Shown here piece after piece: positions 1 through 6,534 of a stretch of DNA of 6,797 nucleotides. Under the pieces are notes generated by a model. That model saw only the letters and a list, made by a program, of their open reading frames with translations, ran no database searches and had not been told where the DNA came from. The number at the start of each line of letters is the position of its first letter. The first letter of the stretch is position 1. Origin of the DNA: Pseudomonadota bacterium (lineage in GTDB: Bacteria; Pseudomonadota; Alphaproteobacteria; Rhodobacterales; Rhodobacteraceae); the NCBI GenBank assembly GCA_021813645.1, contig JAKAJW010000455.1, positions 1 through 6,797 of the forward strand, in the 5' to 3' direction. The translations under genes were made by a program, and so were the position numbers.

Positions 1-1736
1 CTTGCAATCGGGTGGCCCGAACCGTCCTTTTTGTCGACCACGGCCATACCCGGCAGCAGATGCTCGACCGCGCGTTTTCCGCCGCTGCGATCATAGAGTG
101 CGAAATAGGTGTGCTCGAGCGCGTTCATGTCGAGAAGCATCGCATAGCTGCAACCATAGCCTTCGAAGGTTCGCGCCATCGCAGAGGGCGTGGCGGTCGA
201 AAAGAACGCATAGACGAAGAAGCGCTTCGCGCCCTGATCGATCATGCAGGCCCCGGCGCGCAGGGTTCGCAGCCGGTTGTCCACCGAACCTGACCAGTTG
301 CCGGCATCGCCATTCGCCACCAATGAGCCGGGAATGCCGGCCCCGCCCGCCGGGTTTCGCTCGAGGAGCGGGACGCCATTCTGACGGGCAAAGCGGATTT
401 CCGGCAACAGAGCGTTGTCGGCCAGCGTCCAGGTCCGCATGTGGATGCTGCCATCATTCAGAACAAAGATCGTCGCCAGACCCGGTTGCAGCTTGCTCAT
501 GATCACGCCCTGCTCGATGAACCCGTAGTGCGAGCCATGATTGACCTCGGACAGCGGGCCGGTCTGGAACGCCCCATGGCGCCGCTTGAATCCTGCCGCG
601 AAGGTCGCCACCACCTGCGAATCCAGAACGGGATTCAGCATCCCGAGCAGCACGACAGGCGCCGGATTTCCGACGCCGTCCGGCCCAGGAAGGCCCGGAA
701 CCCGGACACCGGCCGGCGGACGCGGCGACCAGCCGAGACTCGGATGCGAGGTGCCCATGGCGTAGCCGAGCTCGAACTGCGAGAGATCGAAGGCGGTGAA
801 ATAGTCCATCGAATGCGCCTCGATGGAGTCGAGCGGGTTGGTCTTTCCCGGACCGTTCAGAATGGACGCATCGACTTCCGCCGGCTGCATGGCGCTGGCG
901 AAGACCCCGGGAACGTCCGCGACAGGATACCAGCGCCCCAGCGCCATGCGCCCCGGCGTGTGCGTAATCAGGTGAAGCCCGATGCGGGCGGTCACCTCAA
1001 AATGCTTGCTTTGCGCCGGTGGCGGCCCGGACGGCGCCATGCCATTTCCCGAAATCCCCGCATTCGCCGCCCCTGGCGAGGCAACGATCCGGAACGCGTC
1101 CTTGAAGAACACGTTCTTGACCAGCCCTACGATCAACTCGCCGCCGATGAAATTGTTGCGGATGAAGTTCGCCGTCCATTCCAGCTGCGTGGAGTGGCCT
1201 TGGACCGGGTTGCGCAGGAACAGGTGACCAGCACAAAGCGGTGCGAAGGGCATTCGTGTCGCTTGGGCCGCGGCCAGAGCCTGATCCTGATTTGCCCAAG
1301 GCGTGCAGTTGGTAACCTCGCCCCCACTGCGGATCACGAGCTGCGGATCGGGACCCTTCGACAAAGCAATCGTCTGAACTGCCGGGATTGGATTCTGTAT
1401 GTGGTAGATCTTGCTGAGGTTCCAAGGCCCGACCTGCAGGACAAACCAGGAATTCACATTCGGATTCAAAGAGATCAGCGTAACCGTCTGCCCATCCGGC
1501 AGCTGCGCCGTTTCGGTCTCGCGAAACGGTTGCAACTCGATGATGTTCTTCGGCCGCTCGGCTAGATAGCTGGACATCTGCTGGGCCAACACCGGTTGCG
1601 GCGGCAAGATCGCCGTGTCCGGAAGCGTGATTGCCGAGGCCGAGGTGGCAAGGGCCGCCATCATCAGCCCTGTGACCAACCGAGGGGCGGCGCAATCGTT
1701 GAGACGCGCGCGCAAATTCACGGAAACTCTCAGCAC
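1..1736 (-). CDS. Exported protein of unknown function, possible NAGPA-like phosphodiester glycosidase (3' end outside window)
   Basis: This frame is open from the left edge to a stop just upstream of position 1814, giving 578 codons with no C-terminus. I chose GTG 1736 because GAAGG lies 5 bases upstream; GTG 1721, preceded by GAGAG, is a close alternative. The N-terminus is a Sec signal peptide: a basic stretch with three Arg (residues 3-11), a hydrophobic core LVTGLMMAALA (20-30), and an ASA cleavage site before Ile36. The mature protein is therefore exported, probably to the periplasm or beyond. Residues 140-220 contain two Cys (144, 168) and the segment HLFLRNPVQGHSTQLEW. Residues 376-545 resemble the order of motifs in NAGPA/DUF2233 phosphodiester glycosidases: AAGFKRRHGAF, HYGFIEQGV, a FVLNDGSIHM strand, RQNGVPLL, then YGCSYAMLLDMNALEH in place of the usual LDGG segment. 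That match is my inference from motif order; the export signal is directly visible. It lies 283 bases downstream of the HlyD gene, so it may be a separate transcript. Confidence 0.85.
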   Translation of the reverse strand, partial: MLRVSVNLRARLNDCAAPRLVTGLMMAALATSASAITLPDTAILPPQPVLAQQMSSYLAERPKNIIELQPFRETETAQLPDGQTVTLISLNPNVNSWFVLQVGPWNLSKIYHIQNPIPAVQTIALSKGPDPQLVIRSGGEVTNCTPWANQDQALAAAQATRMPFAPLCAGHLFLRNPVQGHSTQLEWTANFIRNNFIGGELIVGLVKNVFFKDAFRIVASPGAANAGISGNGMAPSGPPPAQSKHFEVTARIGLHLITHTPGRMALGRWYPVADVPGVFASAMQPAEVDASILNGPGKTNPLDSIEAHSMDYFTAFDLSQFELGYAMGTSHPSLGWSPRPPAGVRVPGLPGPDGVGNPAPVVLLGMLNPVLDSQVVATFAAGFKRRHGAFQTGPLSEVNHGSHYGFIEQGVIMSKLQPGLATIFVLNDGSIHMRTWTLADNALLPEIRFARQNGVPLLERNPAGGAGIPGSLVANGDAGNWSGSVDNRLRTLRAGACMIDQGAKRFFVYAFFSTATPSAMARTFEGYGCSYAMLLDMNALEHTYFALYDRSGGKRAVEHLLPGMAVVDKKDGSGHPIA

Positions 1737-1741
1737 AGTCA

Positions 1742-1747
1742 CCTTCT
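1742..1747 (-). promoter_or_regulatory. Ribosome binding site for the exported protein
   Basis: AGAAGG sits 5 bases before GTG 1736 and extends to GAAGGTG, a 6-of-7 match to GGAGGTG. It favours GTG 1736 over GTG 1721, which has only GAGAG 5 bases ahead. Both starts keep the whole signal peptide. Confidence 0.45.
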
Positions 1748-1954
1748 TTGTCGGCTTCGGTTGTCGACACCACGTCCGCGCCACGCCGACAGAGCGACAG
1801 ATGAGCGCATAGCGTCACGATTGCTTGGCGAAAACAAGCATCCTTTCGCTTACGCCGGGCTGACGGGCTGATGAACTGTTCGTGCCTGATGTCGGCGGGG
1901 CGGAACCCGTATTTCGAAAGCGGCACGCCGCCTGGCGAGCCCGCTAGGGCCGTA

Positions 1955-1976
1955 CGGACCCAATGCGCTTGGTCCG
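1955..1976 (-). terminator. Bulged hairpin downstream of the secretion operon
   Basis: CGGACC and GGTCCG form the outer stem. Two further A-T pairs extend it past one bulged C, giving about 8 base pairs around a 5-base loop. It begins about 44 bases after the HlyD stop codon. No run of T follows on the minus strand, so it is not a classical intrinsic terminator. It could be a 3'-end-stabilising or Rho-assisted structure. Confidence 0.35.
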
Positions 1977-2019
1977 GAGCCACAATGCCCCATCCGGCGA
2001 GCACGGCGCGGCGGCGCCC

Positions 2020-3456
2020 TCAGCTCCGGAAGGCGCGGCCGAAATAAGCGGCGAGCGGTCGCACGAGATAGCTCAGTGGGCTGTGCGCTCCGGTTTGGAT
2101 AAAGGCCTCGGCCGGCATTCCCGGAACGAGCTTCTCGTCTCCTCCAAGCTTGGCCAGGCTATCGGCATTCGGTTCGACCGTGACCGCGTAGTAGCTCTTG
2201 AGCGTGATCGGATCGGTCATGGCATCGGCCGAGATCCCTTTGATCCGGCCCGAGACGGGCTGTGCGATCTGCCGATCAAAGGACGGGAAATCGAATGTGA
2301 CCGCCTGACCGAGATGGATCGCATCGATTTGTGTCGTCTCGACGCGGACAGCGACGATCAGCGGCTGGTTCTGCGGAATGACATACATCAGCGGATCGGC
2401 CGGTCGAACCACGGAGCGCACCGTGAAGACCTTGGTGCCATAGACGATGCCCGCGACCGGCGCACGGATGTCCAGCCGCGAGAGTGTGTCCTCGAGCCAC
2501 AATTGCTGTTCGGCAAGCTCCACCTGCCTGGCCTCGATGTCGCGCAGTTGGGTCACGGCCAGTTCGCGCCGCTTGGTGGCCAGCTGCAGGATCGAGATGT
2601 CGTTTTCGGTCACCTGACATTTCAGCTCGGCAATCTGCGCCGTCAGTTGGCCCAGTTGCCCCTCCTGGTTCGCCAGCGACAGCTCGAGTTCGAGCAAGCG
2701 CGCCGCCTGTGCGAGCCCTTGCGCCTTCAGCTTCTTCTGAATGCCCAGCGCCGCAGCCACCAGCGCGACCTGACGCTGCGCAGCGACGAGCTGGGCGCGC
2801 GTGCCTTCGATGCGGTTGCCGATCTGCTTGTTTTGCTCGCGCAGCAGGTCCGTCTGCTGCCGCAACGCTTGCAACCGGGCCCGGAACAACTGGCGTTCCG
2901 ACTCGACCAGATCGGCGTAGCCGGGATAGCGCGCCGCCCAATGGAGCACCTCTGCGCTGAAGTCGATCGCCGGCCTGTCGTCGCGTTCGGCTTCCAACCG
3001 CGCTCGGCGTGCGGCCAGATCCCTCAATTGCCCCTGAACGATCGCGAGTTCGGATCGCGGGCGATTGCCATCAAGCCGCAGAAGCACCTGACCGGCCGTA
3101 ACGCGGTCGCCATCCTTGACCAGTATTTCGCTCACGATCCCGCCATCGAGATGTTCGACGACTTGGCGGTTGCTTTCCACCTCGACTTGGCCGGCTGCGA
3201 CGATGGCGCCGGCGATCCGACTGGTGACCGACCAGGCGCCGAAGCCGCCGACAAGTGCCAGAGTCGCGAGACTGCCGACGGCAAGCGGCAGGGTGGCGCG
3301 CCAGCGAGAAACGGTATCGGAGTCCCGCGGCCCGGCATTGGCAGACTGCCGACGGGCGCGCGCCAAGGCTTGCGGTGCAGCCTGCCCGCGACGGCCCCAA
3401 GCCGCTTGCCCGCTTGGGGCCGGACCTGCGCCGATCCTCCACAGGCGGGGACTCAA
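2020..3456 (-). CDS. HlyD-family membrane fusion protein of a type I secretion system (PrtE/AprE type)
   Basis: This is the periplasmic adaptor that would link the inner-membrane ABC exporter to an outer-membrane TolC-type channel. The protein is 478 residues, slightly above the usual 430-470. A cytoplasmic tail of about 55 residues, rich in Ala, Arg and Gly, precedes one membrane helix (residues about 56-77). The first half of a lipoyl/biotinyl-like domain follows (about 99-129, with HLDGGIVSEILVKDGD). A long Gln-, Leu- and Arg-rich coiled-coil hairpin spans about 133-327. The second lipoyl half (about 328-361, with LDIRAPVAGIVYG) leads to a beta-barrel domain ending in the family-typical KLVPGMPAEAFI (about 442-453). 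TTG 3456 was chosen because it overlaps the transporter's stop as TTGA and has GGGAGGG 7 bases upstream; no ATG or GTG start fits in this frame before the membrane helix. The overlap implies translational coupling with the ABC gene. The family is secure; the partner channel and cargo are unknown. Confidence 0.93.
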   Translation of the reverse strand: MSPRLWRIGAGPAPSGQAAWGRRGQAAPQALARARRQSANAGPRDSDTVSRWRATLPLAVGSLATLALVGGFGAWSVTSRIAGAIVAAGQVEVESNRQVVEHLDGGIVSEILVKDGDRVTAGQVLLRLDGNRPRSELAIVQGQLRDLAARRARLEAERDDRPAIDFSAEVLHWAARYPGYADLVESERQLFRARLQALRQQTDLLREQNKQIGNRIEGTRAQLVAAQRQVALVAAALGIQKKLKAQGLAQAARLLELELSLANQEGQLGQLTAQIAELKCQVTENDISILQLATKRRELAVTQLRDIEARQVELAEQQLWLEDTLSRLDIRAPVAGIVYGTKVFTVRSVVRPADPLMYVIPQNQPLIVAVRVETTQIDAIHLGQAVTFDFPSFDRQIAQPVSGRIKGISADAMTDPITLKSYYAVTVEPNADSLAKLGGDEKLVPGMPAEAFIQTGAHSPLSYLVRPLAAYFGRAFRS

Positions 3457-5237
3457 GCCGGCGCCCTCCCCCGATTGATCGCCTGCCGCACCGTGCCGGC
3501 ATTCCGGAGCGCGCGCTCGAGAACTTCGTCGCGCGGCCCCCAAGCGGTAATCGTTCCGGCCTCGAGCACCAGGAGAAGGTCGCATTCGGCGATGGCGAGC
3601 GGCCGGTGAGTCATGATGATCGCCGATCTGCTGTCGGCCTTGAACTCCCGCAGGGTCTGATTCAGCGCCTCCGAGCCCTCGGCGTCGAGTGCAGAGTTCG
3701 GCTCGTCAAGAATGAGAAGCACCGGATCACCGTAGAGCGCACGCGCCAGCGCGATCCGTTGGCGCTGGCCGCCGGAAAGCTGGGCCTCGCTACCGTCGAT
3801 CCGTGTTCGGTAACCTTCCGGCAGGTTGAGGATCATCTCGTGGGCGTTGGCGCGTTTCGCCGCCGCGACCACGGCGGCGTCGTCGGGCGCGCCGGCCATC
3901 CGGGCGATGTTCTCGGCCACGGTCCCCGTGAACAGGCTGACCGATTGCGGCAGATAGCCGATGTGGCGACCGAGCCTGTCACGATCATATTGCTCGAGCG
4001 TTGCGCCGCCGAGCCTGATTTCCCCCGCAGCCGCCGGCCAGAAGCCGACAAGCGCCCGTGCCAGGGTAGACTTCCCCGAACCGGAGAGCCCGATCACTCC
4101 GAGCGCTTGACCGGGCTCAAGCCCAAACGAGACGTTGCGGATCGTCGGCGTCTTGGAGCCGGGCGCGACGATCGTCAGTCCCAGCACGGCAAGCCGCGCC
4201 TCGGGAACCGGCAAGCGCATCAGCGGCTCCGGGACCGGCATCGCCGCCAGATAGGCGGCGAGCCTCCCCCACCCGCCGCGCGCCCGTTGCACCAGCGGCC
4301 ATTGCGCAAGCGTCTGTTCGATCGGCGCGAGGGCACGGCCTAACATGATCGATGCCGCAACCATCGCCCCAGTGGACACCTCGCCCTGCAGCACGAGATA
4401 GGCACCGACCGCGAGCATCACCGATTGGAGGTAGAGCCGAAATGCGCGGCTGAAGCTGGCGAAGGTGCCGGTAAGATCGTTGGCCATAAGCCCCTGCCGC
4501 AGCGCTTCGACCCGCGTGTTCCGCCAGCGCAGGGATATCCCGGCACTCATGCCCTGGCTCCGGACGACCTCCGCTCCAAGCCTGACATGCTCGGCAAAGG
4601 ATTGCGCCTGTTGCTGAAGCAGTTGTGCGGCACGGCTGTGCTGCGCGGTCAGCATCTGGTTGGCGATCGTGAGAATAATTAGGATCGTCCCCCCAGCGAC
4701 AGCCGTCCAGCCCAACAGCGGATGGAAGACGAAGATCGCGGCGACAAAGAAAGGGGTCCATGGCATGTCCATCACGGCCAAGAGCACAGGCGATCCGAAC
4801 AGGTGTTGAAGGGCGTCGATGTCGCGTAACGCCGATGGCGGCACCCCACGCTCGGCCGGCGCCCAGTTGCTCCGCAGCATCGCGTCGAATAGCCGGGCAT
4901 CGAGCGCGGTCTGGAAGCGGGCCCCGGCGCGGGCCAGAACGCGGCCGCGAGCATAGTCGAGCACGCCCATCAGGAAGAAGAGGCCCGAGATCAGCAGGAA
5001 CAGGGCAACTAGACTCTCTTGCGAGCGCGACGGGATGACCCGGTCATAGACCTGCAGCATGAACAGCGGCCCCGTCAGCATCAGCAGATTGACGCAAACC
5101 GAGAAGATGAATGCGGCCCCCAACAGCCCCCGCCCAAGCCGCATGGCCGCCCGAAGCTCCTGGTTTCCGCTTCGTCCGGAACCCGGCGCAGGCAGTTCCA
5201 GCGCTTGGGGCCGTTGCGGAAGCGTGGCGTCTGTCAT
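3453..5237 (-). CDS. Type I secretion system ABC transporter, permease fused to ATPase (PrtD/AprD type)
   Basis: This inner-membrane exporter would use ATP hydrolysis to drive one-step secretion of an unfolded substrate. It is 594 residues, close to PrtD-type proteins. The N-terminal half is the membrane domain, with the family-typical NLLMLTGPLFMLQVYDRV (about residues 40-57) and a MDMPWTPFFVAAIFVFHPLLG stretch (about 156-176). About six membrane segments are visible. The ATPase half has every key motif: Walker A GLSGSGKS (383-390), Q-loop Gln431, signature LSGGQRQR (487-494), Walker B VLLILDEP (506-513) with catalytic Glu512, D-loop SALD (515-518) and H-loop His544. There is no C39 peptidase domain in front, so it would not process double-glycine leaders. 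ATG 5237 is preceded by AGAGG at 11 bases. GTG 5240 is immediately adjacent in frame, and ATG 5270, with GGAG only 3 bases upstream, would add 11 residues. It overlaps the HlyD gene by 4 bases. Confidence 0.95.
   Translation of the reverse strand: MTDATLPQRPQALELPAPGSGRSGNQELRAAMRLGRGLLGAAFIFSVCVNLLMLTGPLFMLQVYDRVIPSRSQESLVALFLLISGLFFLMGVLDYARGRVLARAGARFQTALDARLFDAMLRSNWAPAERGVPPSALRDIDALQHLFGSPVLLAVMDMPWTPFFVAAIFVFHPLLGWTAVAGGTILIILTIANQMLTAQHSRAAQLLQQQAQSFAEHVRLGAEVVRSQGMSAGISLRWRNTRVEALRQGLMANDLTGTFASFSRAFRLYLQSVMLAVGAYLVLQGEVSTGAMVAASIMLGRALAPIEQTLAQWPLVQRARGGWGRLAAYLAAMPVPEPLMRLPVPEARLAVLGLTIVAPGSKTPTIRNVSFGLEPGQALGVIGLSGSGKSTLARALVGFWPAAAGEIRLGGATLEQYDRDRLGRHIGYLPQSVSLFTGTVAENIARMAGAPDDAAVVAAAKRANAHEMILNLPEGYRTRIDGSEAQLSGGQRQRIALARALYGDPVLLILDEPNSALDAEGSEALNQTLREFKADSRSAIIMTHRPLAIAECDLLLVLEAGTITAWGPRDEVLERALRNAGTVRQAINRGRAPA
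3464..3470 (-). promoter_or_regulatory. Strong ribosome binding site for the HlyD-family gene
   Basis: GGGAGGG lies inside the last codons of the ABC transporter gene, 7 bases before TTG 3456. It is the best Shine-Dalgarno match among the genes here, and it decides the start, because the frame remains open a further 43 codons upstream to an ATG that would overlap the transporter gene by 133 bases. Confidence 0.7.
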
Positions 5238-5494
5238 CACGAAGGCGACCTCTGCAGGCTCGGAACGCATGTGCTCCGTTTGTTCTAGGCCACAAAGGAA
5301 AAGGGAGTCTTCACAGCCGCCCTCGCCGGTGTGCGCCCGACCATCGGCCGGCGCGGTTTCCCCTAGTGCGAGCCGCACGGACATCAATTGCAGGAATGCC
5401 TGGACCTTCGCGCGCCGAATAGAACTCACCACGGCCCCCCGCAGGGCGAGGCGCCTGCGGCGAGCCCCCGGCAGGTTTGGCGTGACGCCCTACC
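5238..5494. other. Gap between the FNR-type regulator and the ABC transporter
   Basis: No independent gene is supported. The transporter frame is open back to 5432 but shows no family-like sequence there. Just after the regulator's stop lies GGCGTGACGCC (5479-5489), a short perfect inverted repeat, then a hairpin at 5439-5460. On the minus strand a TTGATG hexamer near 5379 has no good -10 partner. I see no convincing promoter, although the gap is long enough for one. Confidence 0.45.
5439..5460 (-). terminator. GC-rich hairpin after the FNR-type regulator
   Basis: CCGCAGG and CCTGCGG form a perfect 7-base-pair stem with an 8-base loop, about 35 bases past the regulator's stop codon. No T tract follows in the minus-strand direction, so intrinsic termination is doubtful. 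It may attenuate or be fortuitous in this GC-rich stretch. Confidence 0.25.
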
Positions 5495-6325
5495 TCAGCA
5501 GGCGGGCAGAGCCGGCCCGGCCCCCAATCCTGGGACCCCGAGCACCGAAATCAACCGCGCTCGTCTAGGCAGCGAAATGCCTCTGCGGCGGGTCGGCTCG
5601 GTCGCGGCCGCGACCCCGCCAGCCCGCCTCAACCGGTCCAGATCGGGGATGCGGAAATGCGTCGCGTCGCGGATTTCAATAAGGCCGGCGGCCTGAAGCC
5701 GGTAGGTGACCCGACTGATCGACTCGCGCGAGGTGTTGAGATGATCGGCGATGTCTCCACGCGGGATCTGTATCGACAGGATTCCCCCGCCGTCCGGCAA
5801 GGGCTGGAACGGCTGGGTCTTGCAGGCAAGCGCCAAGAACCCGGCAAGCCGCTCTTCGAGGGTCTGGACCCCCAAGGACCAAATCAGGCGCCGCACTGCA
5901 TCCAGTCGCCGGATGCGCTGTCGATAGGTCGCGCGGCGCAACTCGGCGTCTTCCGTCAAAAGGCGCTGGAAGGCCGAGCGCTCGATCCGGCAAATGGTGA
6001 CCGGCGTTACCGTTTCCAGCGCATATCCGGCGCGGGGCGACTGGATTTCTCCCGCCATGTCGCCGGGATTGAGAATCGCCATGACCTGCCGACGGCCATT
6101 GACTGAATATTGGGCCATGCGCAGGTGCCCGGAACACAGCAGGGCGACGAACGGTTCAGGGCTCTCGGCACTCCAGATCTCTTGTTCGGCCCCATAAGTA
6201 ATCCGGCGGGCAAACCCCTCCAGGCGCCTCAGACCGGCGGCCGATACCTGGCCACAAATTCCGCAAGACAACACAGGACAGCCGGCGCAAATCTGTGGCG
6301 TTGAAACAACGCTTTGATGCAGCAT
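5495..6325 (-). CDS. FNR-type (FnrN/FnrL-like) oxygen-responsive transcriptional regulator
   Basis: This is a cytoplasmic DNA-binding regulator of the Crp/Fnr superfamily, 276 residues. The N-terminal cluster has Cys13, Cys16 and Cys24 (C-x2-C-x7-C, as in FnrN-type proteins) plus an extra Cys21. A fourth ligand, Cys112 in TICRIERSAFQ, aligns with the E. coli FNR Cys122 position. This is the full set expected to hold an oxygen-labile 4Fe-4S cluster. The effector beta-roll covers about residues 35-120 (NGRRQVMAILNPGDMAGE). A long dimerisation helix runs about 122-150. The helix-turn-helix (about 188-218) carries E201-S-I-S-R205, matching the E-x2-S-R contacts of FNR that read TTGAT half-sites. 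About 40 residues follow the normal end near residue 236, Arg-rich and without a recognisable domain. ATG 6325 is the first possible start, since an in-frame stop lies 6 codons upstream; a GGGAAGA-like site lies about 5 bases before it. It is divergent from another Crp/Fnr gene and upstream of the secretion operon, which it could regulate. Confidence 0.93.
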   Translation of the reverse strand: MLHQSVVSTPQICAGCPVLSCGICGQVSAAGLRRLEGFARRITYGAEQEIWSAESPEPFVALLCSGHLRMAQYSVNGRRQVMAILNPGDMAGEIQSPRAGYALETVTPVTICRIERSAFQRLLTEDAELRRATYRQRIRRLDAVRRLIWSLGVQTLEERLAGFLALACKTQPFQPLPDGGGILSIQIPRGDIADHLNTSRESISRVTYRLQAAGLIEIRDATHFRIPDLDRLRRAGGVAAATEPTRRRGISLPRRARLISVLGVPGLGAGPALPAC

Positions 6326-6368
6326 GAAATTCTTCCCAAATCAGTTTCCTCCGAATCTGGAGGACAAG

Positions 6369-6378
6369 AACAATTGTT
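6369..6378. repeat. Palindrome AACAATTGTT near the predicted transcription start
   Basis: This is a perfect 10-base palindrome lying just past the extended -10 element of the leftward regulator, where transcription would begin. A bound protein there would block initiation. It does not match the FNR consensus TTGAT-N4-ATCAA, and short AT-rich palindromes are common. Confidence 0.35.
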
Positions 6379-6380
6379 AA

Positions 6381-6389
6381 TTTATAGCA
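6381..6389 (-). promoter_or_regulatory. Candidate extended -10 promoter element for the FNR-type regulator
   Basis: Read on the minus strand this is TGCTATAAA, an extended -10 (TGnTATAAT-like) in the only AT-rich patch of the divergent region. A GTGACC hexamer (4 of 6 to TTGACA) lies 15 bases upstream, a short spacer. The implied leader is about 50 bases. That upstream hexamer is also one of the GGTCAC repeats, so a repeat-binding protein would touch this promoter. Confidence 0.45.
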
Positions 6390-6401
6390 CGAACACGCCT
6401 C

Positions 6402-6460
6402 GGTCACATTGCTGATCGATACGGTCACAGTCCCGCTCGACGGAACCAGGCCCAGGTCAC
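6402..6460. repeat. Three GGTCAC direct repeats in the divergent intergenic region
   Basis: GGTCAC occurs at 6402-6407, 6423-6428 and 6455-6460, all in the same orientation. The first two share the longer CGGTCACA and are offset by 21 bases; the third is offset by 32. These offsets are near two and three helical turns, so all copies would face one side of the DNA. The TCACA part resembles a CRP half-site, but no copy has its TGTGA partner at N6. Confidence 0.45.
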
Positions 6461-6534
6461 GGGCTAGACATATTTCGATTTGGGTCCATTCTAGGCCGCG
6501 CCACTGAGTTCCTGATCGAGGGCATCGGCGCGAC

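Larger units (their letters stand above)
1737..2019. other. Intergenic gap between the HlyD gene and the exported-protein gene
   Basis: No convincing gene was found on either strand. The part nearest the HlyD stop holds a bulged hairpin (listed separately). A small 4-1-4 inverted repeat, GAAC-T-GTTC, lies at 1873-1881 and might be an operator half or chance. On the minus strand TTGTTT followed by a TATGCG-like hexamer is too widely spaced to call a promoter. The gap is long enough to hold one, so the downstream gene may be transcribed on its own. Confidence 0.5.

Noticed and set aside
441..1565. Plus-strand open frame of 374 codons
   Set aside because: It lies opposite the exported-protein frame, which has a signal peptide and natural composition. 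The plus-strand product is Arg-rich and low in protein-like character.
997..2004. Minus-strand open frame of 335 codons
   Set aside because: It is a different reading frame over the exported-protein gene and crosses the gap near the HlyD stop. The frame with the signal peptide continues to the left edge and is clearly the better one.
1963..3609. Plus-strand open frame of 548 codons
   Set aside because: It is antisense to the HlyD-family gene, which has full domain support. Its product is rich in Arg, Gln and Asp with no recognisable domain, as expected for a shadow in GC-rich coding DNA.
3255..4343. Plus-strand open frame of 362 codons
   Set aside because: It is antisense to the ABC transporter's ATPase domain, whose motifs are all intact on the minus strand.
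6348..6352. GGAGG on the minus strand as ribosome site for the FNR-type gene
   Set aside because: It is 22 bases from ATG 6325, too far, and an in-frame stop at 6341-6343 excludes an earlier start in that frame.
6409..6420. FNR box in TTGCTGATCGAT
   Set aside because: The first half deviates from TTGAT and the second half does not match ATCAA, so it does not support an FNR site.
6404..6429. CRP-type sites at the TCACA motifs
   Set aside because: A CRP site needs TGTGA six bases before TCACA. The bases at the required positions are ACACG and GATCG, so only half-sites are present.
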